Source: Clostridium sp. MD294 (GTDB lineage: Bacteria; Bacillota; Clostridia; Lachnospirales; Anaerotignaceae). Taken from it: a stretch of DNA of 64,000 nucleotides. Below the pieces are notes generated by a model. The model was not told where the DNA came from, did no database searches, and worked only from the letters and a program-made list of their open reading frames with translations. The position numbers and the translations under genes were made by a program. The stretch lies in contig NZ_CP097810.1 of assembly GCF_000364165.2 (NCBI RefSeq), forward strand, positions 2,668,130-2,732,129. Direction: 5' to 3'. This document shows, piece by piece, positions 1 through 8,435 of this stretch (positions are counted from its first letter, which is position 1; every line of letters begins with the position of its first letter).

Positions 1-632
1 GGACTAATACCGCTTTTATCAAATATTCTATAACCTATTTGTTTTATGCTTTCTGATTGCGTTTTTGGAGGGATAGGAAATATTTTTATATTAAATTTTC
101 CTCTAATATGTCCGATAATATAGAGCCTTTCTCTATGTTGTGGTACTCCAAAATTGGCACTGTCAAGCACTTGCCATTCTGCATCATACCCAACTTTGTC
201 CAATGCAATGAGTATCCTTGCAAAATCAAATCCTTTTTCGATTGACAACAAATTTCTAACATTTTCAATGAACAACCATTCAGGTCTATTTTCTTTTTCT
301 GTTTGTTTAAGAAGTCTGATAACTTCAAAGAACAATACAGATTGTTCTCCTTGCAGTCCTTCTTTTGCTCCTGCAACACTGATATTTTGGCAGGGAAATC
401 CAAAGCACCAACAGTCGACTTTTGGCATTTCTTCTGCTCTGACTTTTGTAATATCTTCTGCATACCATTCTCCTTCTTTTATATTGTGCATTGCTGTATA
501 ACTTTTTTTAGCAAATTTATCTATCTCACAATGTCCCAAACAAATATGTCCTGCTTTTTCCATGCCTAAGCGAAAACCACCAATGCCACAAAATAAGTCA
601 ATAAATGTTATTTTCTTTTGTTCTTTACTCAT
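1..632 (-). CDS. dcm: DNA (cytosine-5) methyltransferase, C-terminus off window
   Basis: Transfers a methyl group from AdoMet to C5 of cytosine in a short DNA site. The frame opens at ATG 632 (MSKEQKK...) and stays open to the left edge, about 210 codons. Visible: motif I (FIDLFCGIGGFRLG, residues 9-22), the catalytic loop (GFPCQNISVAGAKEG) with the PCQ cysteine, ENVRNL (motif VI) and QHRERLYIIG (motif VIII). The target-recognition domain and C-terminal motifs IX-X lie outside. It sits just beyond the holin at the late end of the Mu-like prophage, the place where Mu carries its mom DNA-modification gene, so a role in protecting phage DNA from host restriction is plausible. That role is inference. 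Confidence 0.93.
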   Translation of the reverse strand, partial: MSKEQKKITFIDLFCGIGGFRLGMEKAGHICLGHCEIDKFAKKSYTAMHNIKEGEWYAEDITKVRAEEMPKVDCWCFGFPCQNISVAGAKEGLQGEQSVLFFEVIRLLKQTEKENRPEWLFIENVRNLLSIEKGFDFARILIALDKVGYDAEWQVLDSANFGVPQHRERLYIIGHIRGKFNIKIFPIPPKTQSESIKQIGYRIFDKSGIS

Positions 633-687
633 ATAATCCCCTTTTTGTATATTAAATCATTTGTAATACCTCATATTTTGATGATAT

Positions 688-951
688 TTAATCCTTTTTA
701 GGCTTCTGATAAGTCAATGCCTGTTTACTATCTGTAATGCCTTCTGTAGTAGGGTCATTGACATAGCCTACAACTGCCACAACTACACAACCTAGTGCAA
801 AAGGATTACTTAAAAGGTTTTTCACTTGTGTTATCAATATCTCCCAGCTTGTAAACATTTCTGGTTTTGCACCAACCGCTGCCAGCACTATAGCCACCAA
901 TCCAAACCAAAAATAAGGATTTTTTAGTCTTACTTTCCAGTTAATTCTCAT
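688..951 (-). CDS. Phage holin (phi LC3 / Phage_holin_1 type)
   Basis: A small 87-residue membrane protein expected to permeabilise the cytoplasmic membrane at lysis. It starts INWKVRLKNPYFW, typical of this holin family. A hydrophobic segment follows (about residues 14-28), then a second (about 45-63), and a charged tail ending QKPKKD. It lies 1 bp downstream of the membrane/coiled-coil gene at 953-1207, the same order as xhlA-xhlB in PBSX. No endolysin gene is visible between it and the window edge. Confidence 0.85.
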   Translation of the reverse strand: MRINWKVRLKNPYFWFGLVAIVLAAVGAKPEMFTSWEILITQVKNLLSNPFALGCVVVAVVGYVNDPTTEGITDSKQALTYQKPKKD

Positions 952-952
952 G

Positions 953-1207
953 CTATACCTTCCTTTCTTCTAATATACTTATTCTATTCTCGTGGTCTGC
1001 TAACTGTTCGTCTTGCTCATTATTATGGTTCCACAGTCTTACATGGCTATCATGATTGTGATTTTCGAATTTCTCCATTTTTGACTCCAAATGCTCACAA
1101 GTATCATTTAATTTTGTAATGGTGTTTGTCAAATTCATAATAGGCTTTGTGACTGTAGCAATCAGCCCTAATAATGCAATCATTACTGTTACGATTTCCC
1201 ATTCCAT
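953..1207 (-). CDS. XhlA-like small membrane protein with coiled coil
   Basis: 84 residues: an N-terminal hydrophobic helix (residues 4-25), then a charged, histidine/asparagine-rich region with coiled-coil character ending in ENRISILEERKV. Position directly before the holin matches xhlA of PBSX-type lysis cassettes, but XhlA normally has its membrane segment at the C-terminus, so homology is uncertain. Most likely a holin partner. Confidence 0.6.
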   Translation of the reverse strand: MEWEIVTVMIALLGLIATVTKPIMNLTNTITKLNDTCEHLESKMEKFENHNHDSHVRLWNHNNEQDEQLADHENRISILEERKV

Positions 1208-1307
1208 ACTATTCCCCCCTTCTCCCTTTATACTAAAAAAATCTAAGTATCAAAAAATCTCAACAAAAAAAGAGTTAAAAAACGTTTTAATGCTTTTTAA
1301 AACTCTT

Positions 1308-1460
1308 TTAAAATTCTTCTTCAGTTTGTTCTGATTTTTGTTTTTCCCCTGTAATATCAAAATACTGTTCTTGTGTAATTTTCCCCAATATTACATATTT
1401 CTGTAACTGGTCTTTTCTCACAAAATTCTTTTTATATCTTTGTTTTAATATCTCAAACAT
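1308..1460 (-). CDS. xkdX: XkdX-family phage protein, 50 aa
   Basis: A short gene. The product begins MFEILKQRYKKNFVRKDQLQ and contains GKITQEQYFDITGE, the hallmark of the XkdX family found after tail-fibre genes in PBSX-like phages. The start overlaps the end of the upstream gene by 8 nt, indicating one operon. Function is unknown; by position it belongs to the tail-fibre module. Confidence 0.82.
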   Translation of the reverse strand: MFEILKQRYKKNFVRKDQLQKYVILGKITQEQYFDITGEKQKSEQTEEEF

Positions 1461-1641
1461 TTGTATTTCCTCCTTCTAACATAGCTAATTCCAAATCTGC
1501 CATTTGTTGTGCTAACATTTGTCTTTCTTGTTGTGCTTGTTGTTCTAGTTGTAAAAGTGTTTCTACTACATTCTCCGTTTCTTTCTTTTTTCTGTCCCTT
1601 TCTTTTGCTTCTAATATGCTATCTTTTCTCCACTCTATCAT
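1453..1641 (-). CDS. Small coiled-coil phage protein
   Basis: 62 residues, almost entirely charged or Gln-rich helix (QLEQQAQQERQMLAQQMADL). It overlaps the FN3 protein gene by 4 nt (ATGA) and xkdX by 8 nt, so it is translationally coupled. I do not recognise a named family. The position suggests a tail-fibre accessory or assembly factor. Confidence 0.6.
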   Translation of the reverse strand: MIEWRKDSILEAKERDRKKKETENVVETLLQLEQQAQQERQMLAQQMADLELAMLEGGNTNV

Positions 1642-3407
1642 TTAAAATTCCCTCCTACAGAACTGATATAAATTTCACCTGTTGCCGTATTTCTTCTCAC
1701 TGTCACTTTAAAACTAAATCCCCACTTTGAAGCGGTTTTTTGTTCATTTAACAATATAAAATTTCTGCCTTCTTTTACAAATCGTGTTACATCTTCCCAT
1801 GTAGGGCTAGTATCATAGGCATTATTGCAAGCCTCTATTACAAAATCTGCTCCTTCTGGTATCTGCCTAACCACATTCATAATACCTACGCTTGCAGCAG
1901 CATCTGTTTCAAAAGGTGTTTTTAATGTAAAAGCAATTTCATTTTCCTGTTTTTGAAATGTAACATTTTTTGTTGTAACACCACCATCTGTATCTGTTGC
2001 TGTAATAGAAAGTGTATTTGTACCATTTAATATACAAATAAACTCTTGTTGTGTTATCTGAAATGTATATGTTGCACCAGAAGTTGCTGTAAAACTCTTT
2101 TTCTGTACACCATTTATTTTTTCTACTACAGTTAATTTGTTGCTTTCTTGGTCTGAAACAGTGTAATTAAAAGAAAAAGCACCTGTTTTTAATCCTAAGT
2201 TTGTACTGTTTGTGGTAATCACTGGCAGTTCATTGTTTATAATATTTCTAACTTGTGCTGTTTTGTAAGCACCTTTTTCATTATAGCTATCATAAGCACA
2301 AACCCTATATTGTACTGTATTCCAGCCTTTTGTAATGCTATCACTATAACTTTTATTCGCACCTTTGTAAATTTGTGTGTAAGTACCACTATTTACAGAA
2401 CGTTCTAATATGTACCCTGATAAATTCCCATCGCTGTCTGTGGCTGCTGTCCAAGTCACTACTGCCGTTTTTCCCCCATAAATATTCAGTGGAACGGTAA
2501 TACTTTGCGGTGCAGTAGGAGCTTTATTATTTACTACAGTGCTTGTACCGCTTGCTTTGTATCCACTGTGAGCACCACTGCTATCATAGGCTCTTACTCT
2601 AAACATAACTTGTGTGGCTTCTCCAAATGCAAGTGTTATAGATGTACTTGTGCTACTTCCTTGATATATTTGTGTCCAAGTACTTCCGCCATTGATTGAC
2701 TTTTCTAATTTATACCCTGATAAATTCCCATCACTATCTGTAGATTTTCCCCAACTTACTGTAAATGCTCTACCTCCATAAACAGTAGCAGGTACAGTAA
2801 TACTTGATGGTACTGTTGGTGCGACATTTGGCTTACTATAATATACTGTTGCACTAGAACCTGTTTTATAACTGCTACTACCTCCACTATTTACCGCTTT
2901 TACTCTATACTGAACTCTTGTTGTGCTAGAGTTCAAACCATAATCCGTATAACTGGTAGATGCCCCAGAATATACTTGACTAAATGAACCACCATTTATT
3001 GCTCTTTCTAACACATAACTTGTTGCTCCTGATACACTCCCCCAAGATATGCGGGTAGAGTTATAGGAATTGATAGAAGTACTATAGCTGATAGATGATG
3101 GTGTAGAAGGTGCTGTTACAGCTGGTGTATAACTCATACTGACGCTTCTTTCTGCTAAAACCTTTTTATTCATATCTGTAAGCACTAATTTAGATATAAC
3201 AGCTACAGTATCTCCTTCACTTACCCAGCAACTAAATTTAGCAGAACCACTTGCAGTTGCATTTGCAGAAAAAGAAGAATAACCATTTGAAACAGTTTGT
3301 CCTGCTTTTAATCCATATAATCTATAATTTTTTCCATCCTCTAAACCACTACAACTAACACTATAACTACTTTCTCCTGTTACAGTTGGTGTTCCTATAC
3401 TTGCCAT
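1638..3407 (-). CDS. Fibronectin type III repeat tail protein
   Basis: 589 residues, rich in Ser/Thr/Tyr. At least three FN3-like beta domains are visible (about 97-190, 195-292, 298-392), each starting with an AP[ST].P-type linker and holding a Trp then YxLERSxNGG and YRVxAY core strands. Repeats 2 and 3 share WxxxTDSDGNLSGY. A distinct C-terminal domain (about 395-589) follows. Such proteins decorate phage tails or fibres and bind cell-surface carbohydrates or proteins. It lies between the fibre genes and XkdX, so it is probably a virion adhesion component. No enzyme motif is seen. Confidence 0.72.
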   Translation of the reverse strand: MASIGTPTVTGESSYSVSCSGLEDGKNYRLYGLKAGQTVSNGYSSFSANATASGSAKFSCWVSEGDTVAVISKLVLTDMNKKVLAERSVSMSYTPAVTAPSTPSSISYSTSINSYNSTRISWGSVSGATSYVLERAINGGSFSQVYSGASTSYTDYGLNSSTTRVQYRVKAVNSGGSSSYKTGSSATVYYSKPNVAPTVPSSITVPATVYGGRAFTVSWGKSTDSDGNLSGYKLEKSINGGSTWTQIYQGSSTSTSITLAFGEATQVMFRVRAYDSSGAHSGYKASGTSTVVNNKAPTAPQSITVPLNIYGGKTAVVTWTAATDSDGNLSGYILERSVNSGTYTQIYKGANKSYSDSITKGWNTVQYRVCAYDSYNEKGAYKTAQVRNIINNELPVITTNSTNLGLKTGAFSFNYTVSDQESNKLTVVEKINGVQKKSFTATSGATYTFQITQQEFICILNGTNTLSITATDTDGGVTTKNVTFQKQENEIAFTLKTPFETDAAASVGIMNVVRQIPEGADFVIEACNNAYDTSPTWEDVTRFVKEGRNFILLNEQKTASKWGFSFKVTVRRNTATGEIYISSVGGNFK

Positions 3408-3461
3408 ATTTATACCTTCTTTCTAAATTTTTTAGCATTTTATTTTCTTTTAAATATTTTA

Positions 3462-3490
3462 TTGACAGCACGTGTAACACGTGTTATAAT
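3462..3490 (+). promoter_or_regulatory. hicAB promoter with palindromic operator
   Basis: TTGACA (3462-3467) and TATAAT (3485-3490) are both perfect consensus with a 17-bp spacer. The spacer holds CACGTG twice and the perfect palindrome AACACGTGTT (3477-3486) running into the -10. This is a natural site for autorepression by HicB. Confidence 0.85.
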
Positions 3491-3529
3491 ATACTTGTAA
3501 TAATCAATACATACTCTTGGAGGTGAGGT

Positions 3530-3706
3530 ATGAGGGACAAAGATTTATTAAAACTACTCAAAAAAAACGGTTGGGTAGTAAAGCGAGTAAGAGGAAGCCA
3601 TCATGTTATGCAAAAAGGTGACAAAATACAAATCGTTGCAGTACACAACAAAGATGTTCCTATAGGCTTGCTGGAAAAAATATTAAAGGAGACAGGGCTA
3701 AAATAA
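3530..3706 (+). CDS. hicA: HicA-type mRNA interferase toxin
   Basis: 58 residues, MRDKDLLKLLKKNGWVVKRV followed by RGSHHVMQKGD. This is the double-stranded-RNA-binding-like YcfA/HicA fold with its conserved catalytic His (GSHH). It cleaves mRNA when free of antitoxin. The start has an AGGTGAGGT ribosome-binding site. It is followed 35 bp later by hicB and runs opposite to the surrounding phage tail genes, so it is an independently expressed cargo (moron) locus. Confidence 0.92.
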   Translation: MRDKDLLKLLKKNGWVVKRVRGSHHVMQKGDKIQIVAVHNKDVPIGLLEKILKETGLK

Positions 3707-3741
3707 GCCCTCTCCCATTTATATATATAAGGAGGTACATT

Positions 3742-4125
3742 ATGTTATTTATTTATCCTGCTATTTTTCATAAAGAAAATAATTCCTATTGGGTAGAATT
3801 TCCAGACCTTGAAGGTTGCCAAACATATGGTGATACTTTAAATGAAACTATGGAATATGCTCAAGAGGCATTAGCTGCCTATTTATTGACATTGTTAGAG
3901 CAAAATTTAACTTTAGCACAACCATCTGATATTTCTTCTATATCACATAGTTCAGATAGTTTTGCTACACTTGTGACTTGTGACATAAATCAATATAAAG
4001 ATACAAAAGCAGTGAAAAAAACATTGACTATTCCTGCTTGGCTAAATGAAAGAGCATTAGCAATGAATATCAATTTTTCTCAAGTACTACAAGAAGCTCT
4101 TTTGACAAAAATACAAACAAAATAA
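3742..4125 (+). CDS. hicB: HicB-type antitoxin
   Basis: 127 residues. The N-terminal half (YPAIFHKENNSYWVEFPDLE then GCQTYGDTLNETMEYAQEAL) is the partial RNase H-like HicB fold that binds HicA. The C-terminal part (about 90-124, KKTLTIPAWLNERALAMNIN then FSQVLQEAL) is a ribbon-helix-helix DNA-binding module. It should neutralise HicA and repress the promoter at 3462-3490 through the palindrome there. Start preceded by AAGGAGG. Confidence 0.92.
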   Translation: MLFIYPAIFHKENNSYWVEFPDLEGCQTYGDTLNETMEYAQEALAAYLLTLLEQNLTLAQPSDISSISHSSDSFATLVTCDINQYKDTKAVKKTLTIPAWLNERALAMNINFSQVLQEALLTKIQTK

Positions 4126-4151
4126 ACAGGAGTTTTTACTCCTGTTTTTTT
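4126..4151. terminator. Bidirectional terminator between hicB and tail-fibre gene
   Basis: Perfect 8-bp stem ACAGGAGT/ACTCCTGT with a TTTT loop, followed on + by a T-run. It lies between the convergent hicB and fibre genes. The T-run is weaker on -. Confidence 0.8.
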
Positions 4152-4911
4152 AACACTCCAGACGTTTTTTATTTTTATTCCACACACCTTTTGTCAATGT
4201 AATACCATTCAACGTTTCAAATGTTACCAGAAATGGATTTTCTTTAATATCATAAAACAGTGCATTTTCAAGCCTTTCTATTCTTGCCTTTAAATCTGCA
4301 TCTAACAATGTTTTTAACTTAGGGTGGGCATTTTCATCTTCATTGTGTTTTTTAATCAAATCTTCCATGTCTAATAAAAACTCTGGCAATAAATTGATAG
4401 TCAAAAATCTTCTTACTTCTTCTGCTGTCATAAAAGAAAGTGTTGGATAAGCAATTACTACTTCTACTTCATCAGATATTGCAATACTTACAGGATACCT
4501 TCTGACATCTATTGCACCATTTTGTTTATAAGCCATTACATGCTGTGGAAAATCTCCCAATGTTGCATAATATAATAATATTTCTTCCTCTCCATCTCTG
4601 GCAAACACACCAAACTCACTTATCCAAAATCCTTCTTGCAATCCCCCATTTAAGTCACTTCTATATTCTACTACAAATGAAACAACACCATCTTCTGCAA
4701 CAGGTTCTGTAGAAGTCGCTTGTGCCACTGGCTGTATCAAGTCATCAAAATAAGCAGGACTTTCTTCTCCTAAATTTCCACTCCCTACCATTACCCTCGT
4801 AATCTCCAACTGCTCTCCCGCTACCAGTTTCGCAAGCAATCTCCTGCCCTTTACTGTTATCATAAATCCCGGCTGTATGCCTTGATTTTGTTCTAATTCT
4901 TCCTTTTCCAT
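4150..4911 (-). CDS. Phage tail-collar/tail-fibre N-domain protein (short paralogue)
   Basis: 253 residues. The N-terminal 160 residues are the tail-collar fibre domain that attaches fibres to the baseplate (GFMITVKGRRLLAKLVAG, TRVMVGSG, GFWISEFGVFARDGEEEILL, YPVSIAISDEVEVVIAY). It ends with a short helical and unique tail, with no shaft or receptor-binding head. It is paralogous to the N-terminus of the long fibre just upstream, but keeps an about 45-residue segment (after VGSG) that the long fibre lacks. Probably a second short fibre or collar protein. Confidence 0.75.
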   Translation of the reverse strand: MEKEELEQNQGIQPGFMITVKGRRLLAKLVAGEQLEITRVMVGSGNLGEESPAYFDDLIQPVAQATSTEPVAEDGVVSFVVEYRSDLNGGLQEGFWISEFGVFARDGEEEILLYYATLGDFPQHVMAYKQNGAIDVRRYPVSIAISDEVEVVIAYPTLSFMTAEEVRRFLTINLLPEFLLDMEDLIKKHNEDENAHPKLKTLLDADLKARIERLENALFYDIKENPFLVTFETLNGITLTKGVWNKNKKRLEC

Positions 4912-4923
4912 ATTATCACCTCT

Positions 4924-7900
4924 TTACAATATCAATAGTTTAATGTGGTTTTGGTCTAATCTTTTCATTACTCTAAAACGTGTTTTCTGTTCTGATATGG
5001 TAGCAATACCGCCTTCTCCCACTTTACACCAGCCATTTTCTTCACAACTGCCGTCGTCTATTGCAACCAATTTGCCCAATATTCCTACAGCGTCCCATTC
5101 TGTACGCTCTGAACGTGGTATATATTCTTTTGTGTTATCATATTCTGTATTAAGTTTTTGCCTTATTTCAGTATGTGCTTGTTCTATTACTATAACTTCT
5201 TTTACTTCTTCTCCCTCTTCATTTCTTGTCATAAATTCTTCTGTTCTTTCTGGAATTTCTACTTCTTCTAATACAGGTTCTCCAAATACAGTTGTTAAGT
5301 GCATATTTGCCCAAGTATCATCATGTACATCTCCACAAACAGATGGACAAGCTGAAACAATACCTAATATGTAATCATCTTCTGGTGTAGCTACACGTAT
5401 TTTATCTTTCTCTAGCGTTACAAATAATCCTGTTCTTTCTTTTTTATCCGTGTTTCCATCTAGCCATTCAAACATTTCTGCATAGTCTGCACCGCTGGAT
5501 TTGAATGTACTGTTGGAATATACACCACTTGTATTTGTTACTCTCAAACAGTTGCTTCTTGCGGTATCGCTTGTACCATTTCCTATGATAAACTTATCTG
5601 TTTCTACTTTGCTTTCTTTGTTATATTTTCCTATTGCTGTTTGATAAAGTGCACTTGCTTTTGTATGATAATTAGCTGCATGAGAGTAATCAACAGCTGT
5701 TGTATAGTATCCTTCTGCATGAGCATAATAGCCTTCAGCTTTTGTTTGGTAACCTTCAGCGTGGGAATAATTATTAGCTATAGTTCTATACCCTTCTGTA
5801 TGGGAAGAAGAACCCGTTGCTTTTGTTTCATATCCTTCTGCATGAGAACTATGACTACCAATGCTAACACATTTTGTACCTTCAGCATAACAAGGATAAT
5901 AACGAGAAGTACTTTTTGCACTTGGATTAATAATTAAACTACACTCAAAATTAGAAGTTGGCACTGCCGAATCAATGACTATTTTATAATTTGTCATATC
6001 AACACTTACTATTTTCTTTTTTATAAAACTGCCATTTGCATAATAACTGTTCAACAACAATATTTCTTGATTTGCTGCAAATCTTTTTAAAATATTACTT
6101 AATGTATTATTAGCATCATATATCATTGTATTATCCAATATAATTGTAGTTTCTGTTGCACTTAAAACAAACAATACAGTATCATTAGAAGCTGCAACAC
6201 TAGCACTACCACTAGCATGATCGCCATATCGTCCATCAGTATAGCAACTACTTCCTTCTACATGAGAGTAAGTACCATTTGCTATTGTATTATAGCCTTC
6301 AGCATGAGATTGAGAACCACTTGCTAGTGTGTTTCCACCTTCTGCATGAGAACTATAACCAGTTGCCGTTGAATGAACTCCTTCTGTATGAGAATAATTT
6401 CCATTTGCCTTTGTAGCATAACCTTCCGCATGGGAGTAGTCACCAGTTGCAGCTGTATTACTATTACCTTCTGCAACTGTACCATTTATTATTACATTAC
6501 CACTTATCGTACCACCTGAACTAGAAAAAGCCCCCAAATTCGTTCTCGCATTCTCTGCTGTCGTTGCACCTGTACCACCATTTGCAATAGGCAATGTACC
6601 AGTAACTCCTGGTGTTATATTTGCACTGCCATCAAAATTTGTACTGCTTGTACTAGCTAAATTCACTCTAATACTTCTAGCATTTGCCAAACTAATAGCA
6701 TTTGCTGTAACAATGATAAAAAGTCCTTTATAATATACCAATTCAACTATATTTCCCTGTTCAAAAATAATATTTGATGGCCACCTATTATATGCTCCAA
6801 TAATATTTTTTGCACCTAAGTTATTTACATTCAAAGTTGTACTCTGTTTTAAAGTTGTTCCTTTTGTAAACAACACCATAATGCGAGCACCATCAACATA
6901 GGAAAAACTAGGAACAGTAACTACCTTTGCAGCAACATCTGCTGCTGTTTCACACACTCCAAAATGCACAATATTTGCACTACCATCAAATGGTACACCG
7001 TCTATTGTTCTAGCAGTATTTAATTTAGTAGCTGAATTAGCTACTCCACCAGCAGAAGAGCTACCTGCATAATTATGACTATGTGACACATTTGCCTTTT
7101 TTGCTAATTCTGTTGTAATGGTTTCAGTGTCGGCTTTTTTGTTCAATTCTTCTTGCATGGTTTCATTATCTGCCTTTTGGTCTAATGCTACCTGCATGGT
7201 TTCATTATCTGCTTTTTTTGCTAATTCTACTTGCATGGTTTCATTATCTGCTTTTTGGTCTAATTCTACCTGCATTGTTTCCATGTCGGCTTTTTTATTC
7301 AATTCCTCCTGCATGGTTTCAGCGTCAGCTTTTTTAGCTAGTTCTTCCGCAACAGTTTCTTTATCTGCCTTTTTATCTAATTCCAAAGCAATATTAGCAC
7401 CATCTATTTGCTGCTGTAATAGTTCTTCTATTTCTTCCTTATCTACTTTTTTATCTAGTTCTGTTTTTACATCTTCTTTGTCTGCCTTAACTGCTAATTG
7501 TTGTATTACAGTTTCTTTGTCCGCTTTTTCTGATAGCTTTTGAAGCATTTCCATTTCATTGGCTTTTTGGTCTAATGCCTGCTGCATTGTTTCAATGTCT
7601 GCTTTTTGATTTAGTGCTTGTTCTACTGTTTCGGCATTTGCCTTTTTTGTTAATTCCTCTGTAACGGTTTCTTTGTCTGCTTTTTTGTCCAACGCTATCT
7701 GCACCTCTTGAGCATTGGCTTTTTGGTCTAATGCTATCTGCATTATTTCAGCGTCTGCCTTTGTATCAAGTGCTTGTTGTACTGTTTGTTTATCCGCTTT
7801 TTTATCTAATTCTGAAAGTATGCTACTTTCACTTTCTGCTAAAACACTTTCCAAATAAGGCAAAGCCTCTATTTCTACAAACTCTTTCATTCTTTGTTCT

Positions 7901-8217
7901 GTTACAAATGCCAATGCAGCATATGCGATATTTACTTTTATGTCATCTGTCACCAAAATACTTACAGGATATTTTTTGATATTCACTTTTCCATTTTCAT
8001 AGGCTTCTATATATTGCGGATATTCTCCTAATGAAGCATAATACAACAATATTTCATTTTCTCCGTCTTTGGCAAACACACCAAATTCTTTCAGCCAAAA
8101 TCCTTGTTGCAATTCTCCCTTTCCCACCATTACCCTCGTAATATTTAATTCTCCTGTTATTACCAACTCTGCAAGTAATTTTTTACCTGCTTGTGTGATT
8201 ATAAATCCCCTTGACAA
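4924..8217 (-). CDS. Long tail fibre with YadA-like head and Peptidase_G2 domain
   Basis: 1097 residues. In order: baseplate-attachment domain (1-115); shaft of eighteen exact 13-residue units, K-A-[DN]-x-E-T-[MV]-x-x-x-L-x-x type (140-373); tail-fibre knob segments (390-420 and 545-562, ANGGTGATTAENARTNLGA); SHAEG-type repeats like the YadA/trimeric autotransporter head (581-665 and 778-855), split by an about 100-residue insert; and a C-terminal autoproteolytic chaperone of the Peptidase_G2 family (909-1097, GADYAEMFEWLDGN). The G2 domain is expected to trimerise the fibre and then cleave itself off. Main host-receptor-binding protein by inference. Start ATG has AAGGAGTG upstream. Confidence 0.88.
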   Translation of the reverse strand: MSRGFIITQAGKKLLAELVITGELNITRVMVGKGELQQGFWLKEFGVFAKDGENEILLYYASLGEYPQYIEAYENGKVNIKKYPVSILVTDDIKVNIAYAALAFVTEQRMKEFVEIEALPYLESVLAESESSILSELDKKADKQTVQQALDTKADAEIMQIALDQKANAQEVQIALDKKADKETVTEELTKKANAETVEQALNQKADIETMQQALDQKANEMEMLQKLSEKADKETVIQQLAVKADKEDVKTELDKKVDKEEIEELLQQQIDGANIALELDKKADKETVAEELAKKADAETMQEELNKKADMETMQVELDQKADNETMQVELAKKADNETMQVALDQKADNETMQEELNKKADTETITTELAKKANVSHSHNYAGSSSAGGVANSATKLNTARTIDGVPFDGSANIVHFGVCETAADVAAKVVTVPSFSYVDGARIMVLFTKGTTLKQSTTLNVNNLGAKNIIGAYNRWPSNIIFEQGNIVELVYYKGLFIIVTANAISLANARSIRVNLASTSSTNFDGSANITPGVTGTLPIANGGTGATTAENARTNLGAFSSSGGTISGNVIINGTVAEGNSNTAATGDYSHAEGYATKANGNYSHTEGVHSTATGYSSHAEGGNTLASGSQSHAEGYNTIANGTYSHVEGSSCYTDGRYGDHASGSASVAASNDTVLFVLSATETTIILDNTMIYDANNTLSNILKRFAANQEILLLNSYYANGSFIKKKIVSVDMTNYKIVIDSAVPTSNFECSLIINPSAKSTSRYYPCYAEGTKCVSIGSHSSHAEGYETKATGSSSHTEGYRTIANNYSHAEGYQTKAEGYYAHAEGYYTTAVDYSHAANYHTKASALYQTAIGKYNKESKVETDKFIIGNGTSDTARSNCLRVTNTSGVYSNSTFKSSGADYAEMFEWLDGNTDKKERTGLFVTLEKDKIRVATPEDDYILGIVSACPSVCGDVHDDTWANMHLTTVFGEPVLEEVEIPERTEEFMTRNEEGEEVKEVIVIEQAHTEIRQKLNTEYDNTKEYIPRSERTEWDAVGILGKLVAIDDGSCEENGWCKVGEGGIATISEQKTRFRVMKRLDQNHIKLLIL
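7099..7800 (-). repeat. 39-bp in-frame tandem repeat, 18 units, in tail-fibre shaft
   Basis: 702 bp that decode to eighteen contiguous 13-residue units of consensus KADxETMQxELxK. One pair (KVDKEEIEELLQQ and the next) has diverged most. The best-conserved copies are neighbours (KADNETMQVELAK, KADNETMQVALDQ), which is what slippage or recombination between units would give. Confidence 0.9.
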
Positions 8218-8237
8218 TATTTAACACTCCTTTCTTA

Positions 8238-8264
8238 ATTAGTGAGTATATTTGACGTTTATGA
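8238..8264 (-). promoter_or_regulatory. Candidate activator-dependent late promoter (copy 1)
   Basis: A 27-bp motif upstream of the long tail-fibre gene. It matches 23 of 27 positions of the motif at 30968-30994, upstream of the terminase operon. It contains a -10-like TATACT but no good -35, as expected of Mor/C-type activated promoters in Mu. The activator assignment is inference. Confidence 0.45.
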
Positions 8265-8360
8265 AAGTTGCGACCAAGTGTTGACGAAGTAACACAGGAG
8301 CAACTGTAATGTCAAAATACGAACGGTTTTTCATACGAAGTATGAAAAAAATTACCTCAA

Positions 8361-8435
8361 TTACATTTCAGACAATGTTGTTTGTTCTATATCACACCAA
8401 TCTGCCACCACATTCATTACTGCACTTGTTTTAAA
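8361..8435 (-). other. Candidate -1 frameshift extension of XkdU-like gene
   Basis: At the 3' end of the XkdU-like gene the - strand reads AA[T TTA AAA]C, a canonical X XXY YYZ -1 slippery heptamer (8429-8435). Slipping adds TSAVMNVVADWCDIEQTTLS plus EM before TAA at 8361-8363. The in-frame product stops at 8417 after NLKQVQ. The extension reads like native protein. A lost A in the A4 run of a normal gene would look identical. Confidence 0.45.

Noticed and set aside
86-463. 125-codon open frame on -
   Set aside because: Shadow of the cytosine methyltransferase in another frame; the real frame carries all family motifs.
7118-7543. 141-codon open frame on + opposite the fibre repeats
   Set aside because: Complement of the 39-bp repeats; repetitive Ser/Cys product with no start signals.
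7099-7800. Regular 39-bp repeats resembling a CRISPR array
   Set aside because: The repeats are contiguous, without unique spacers, and lie in frame inside the tail-fibre gene.
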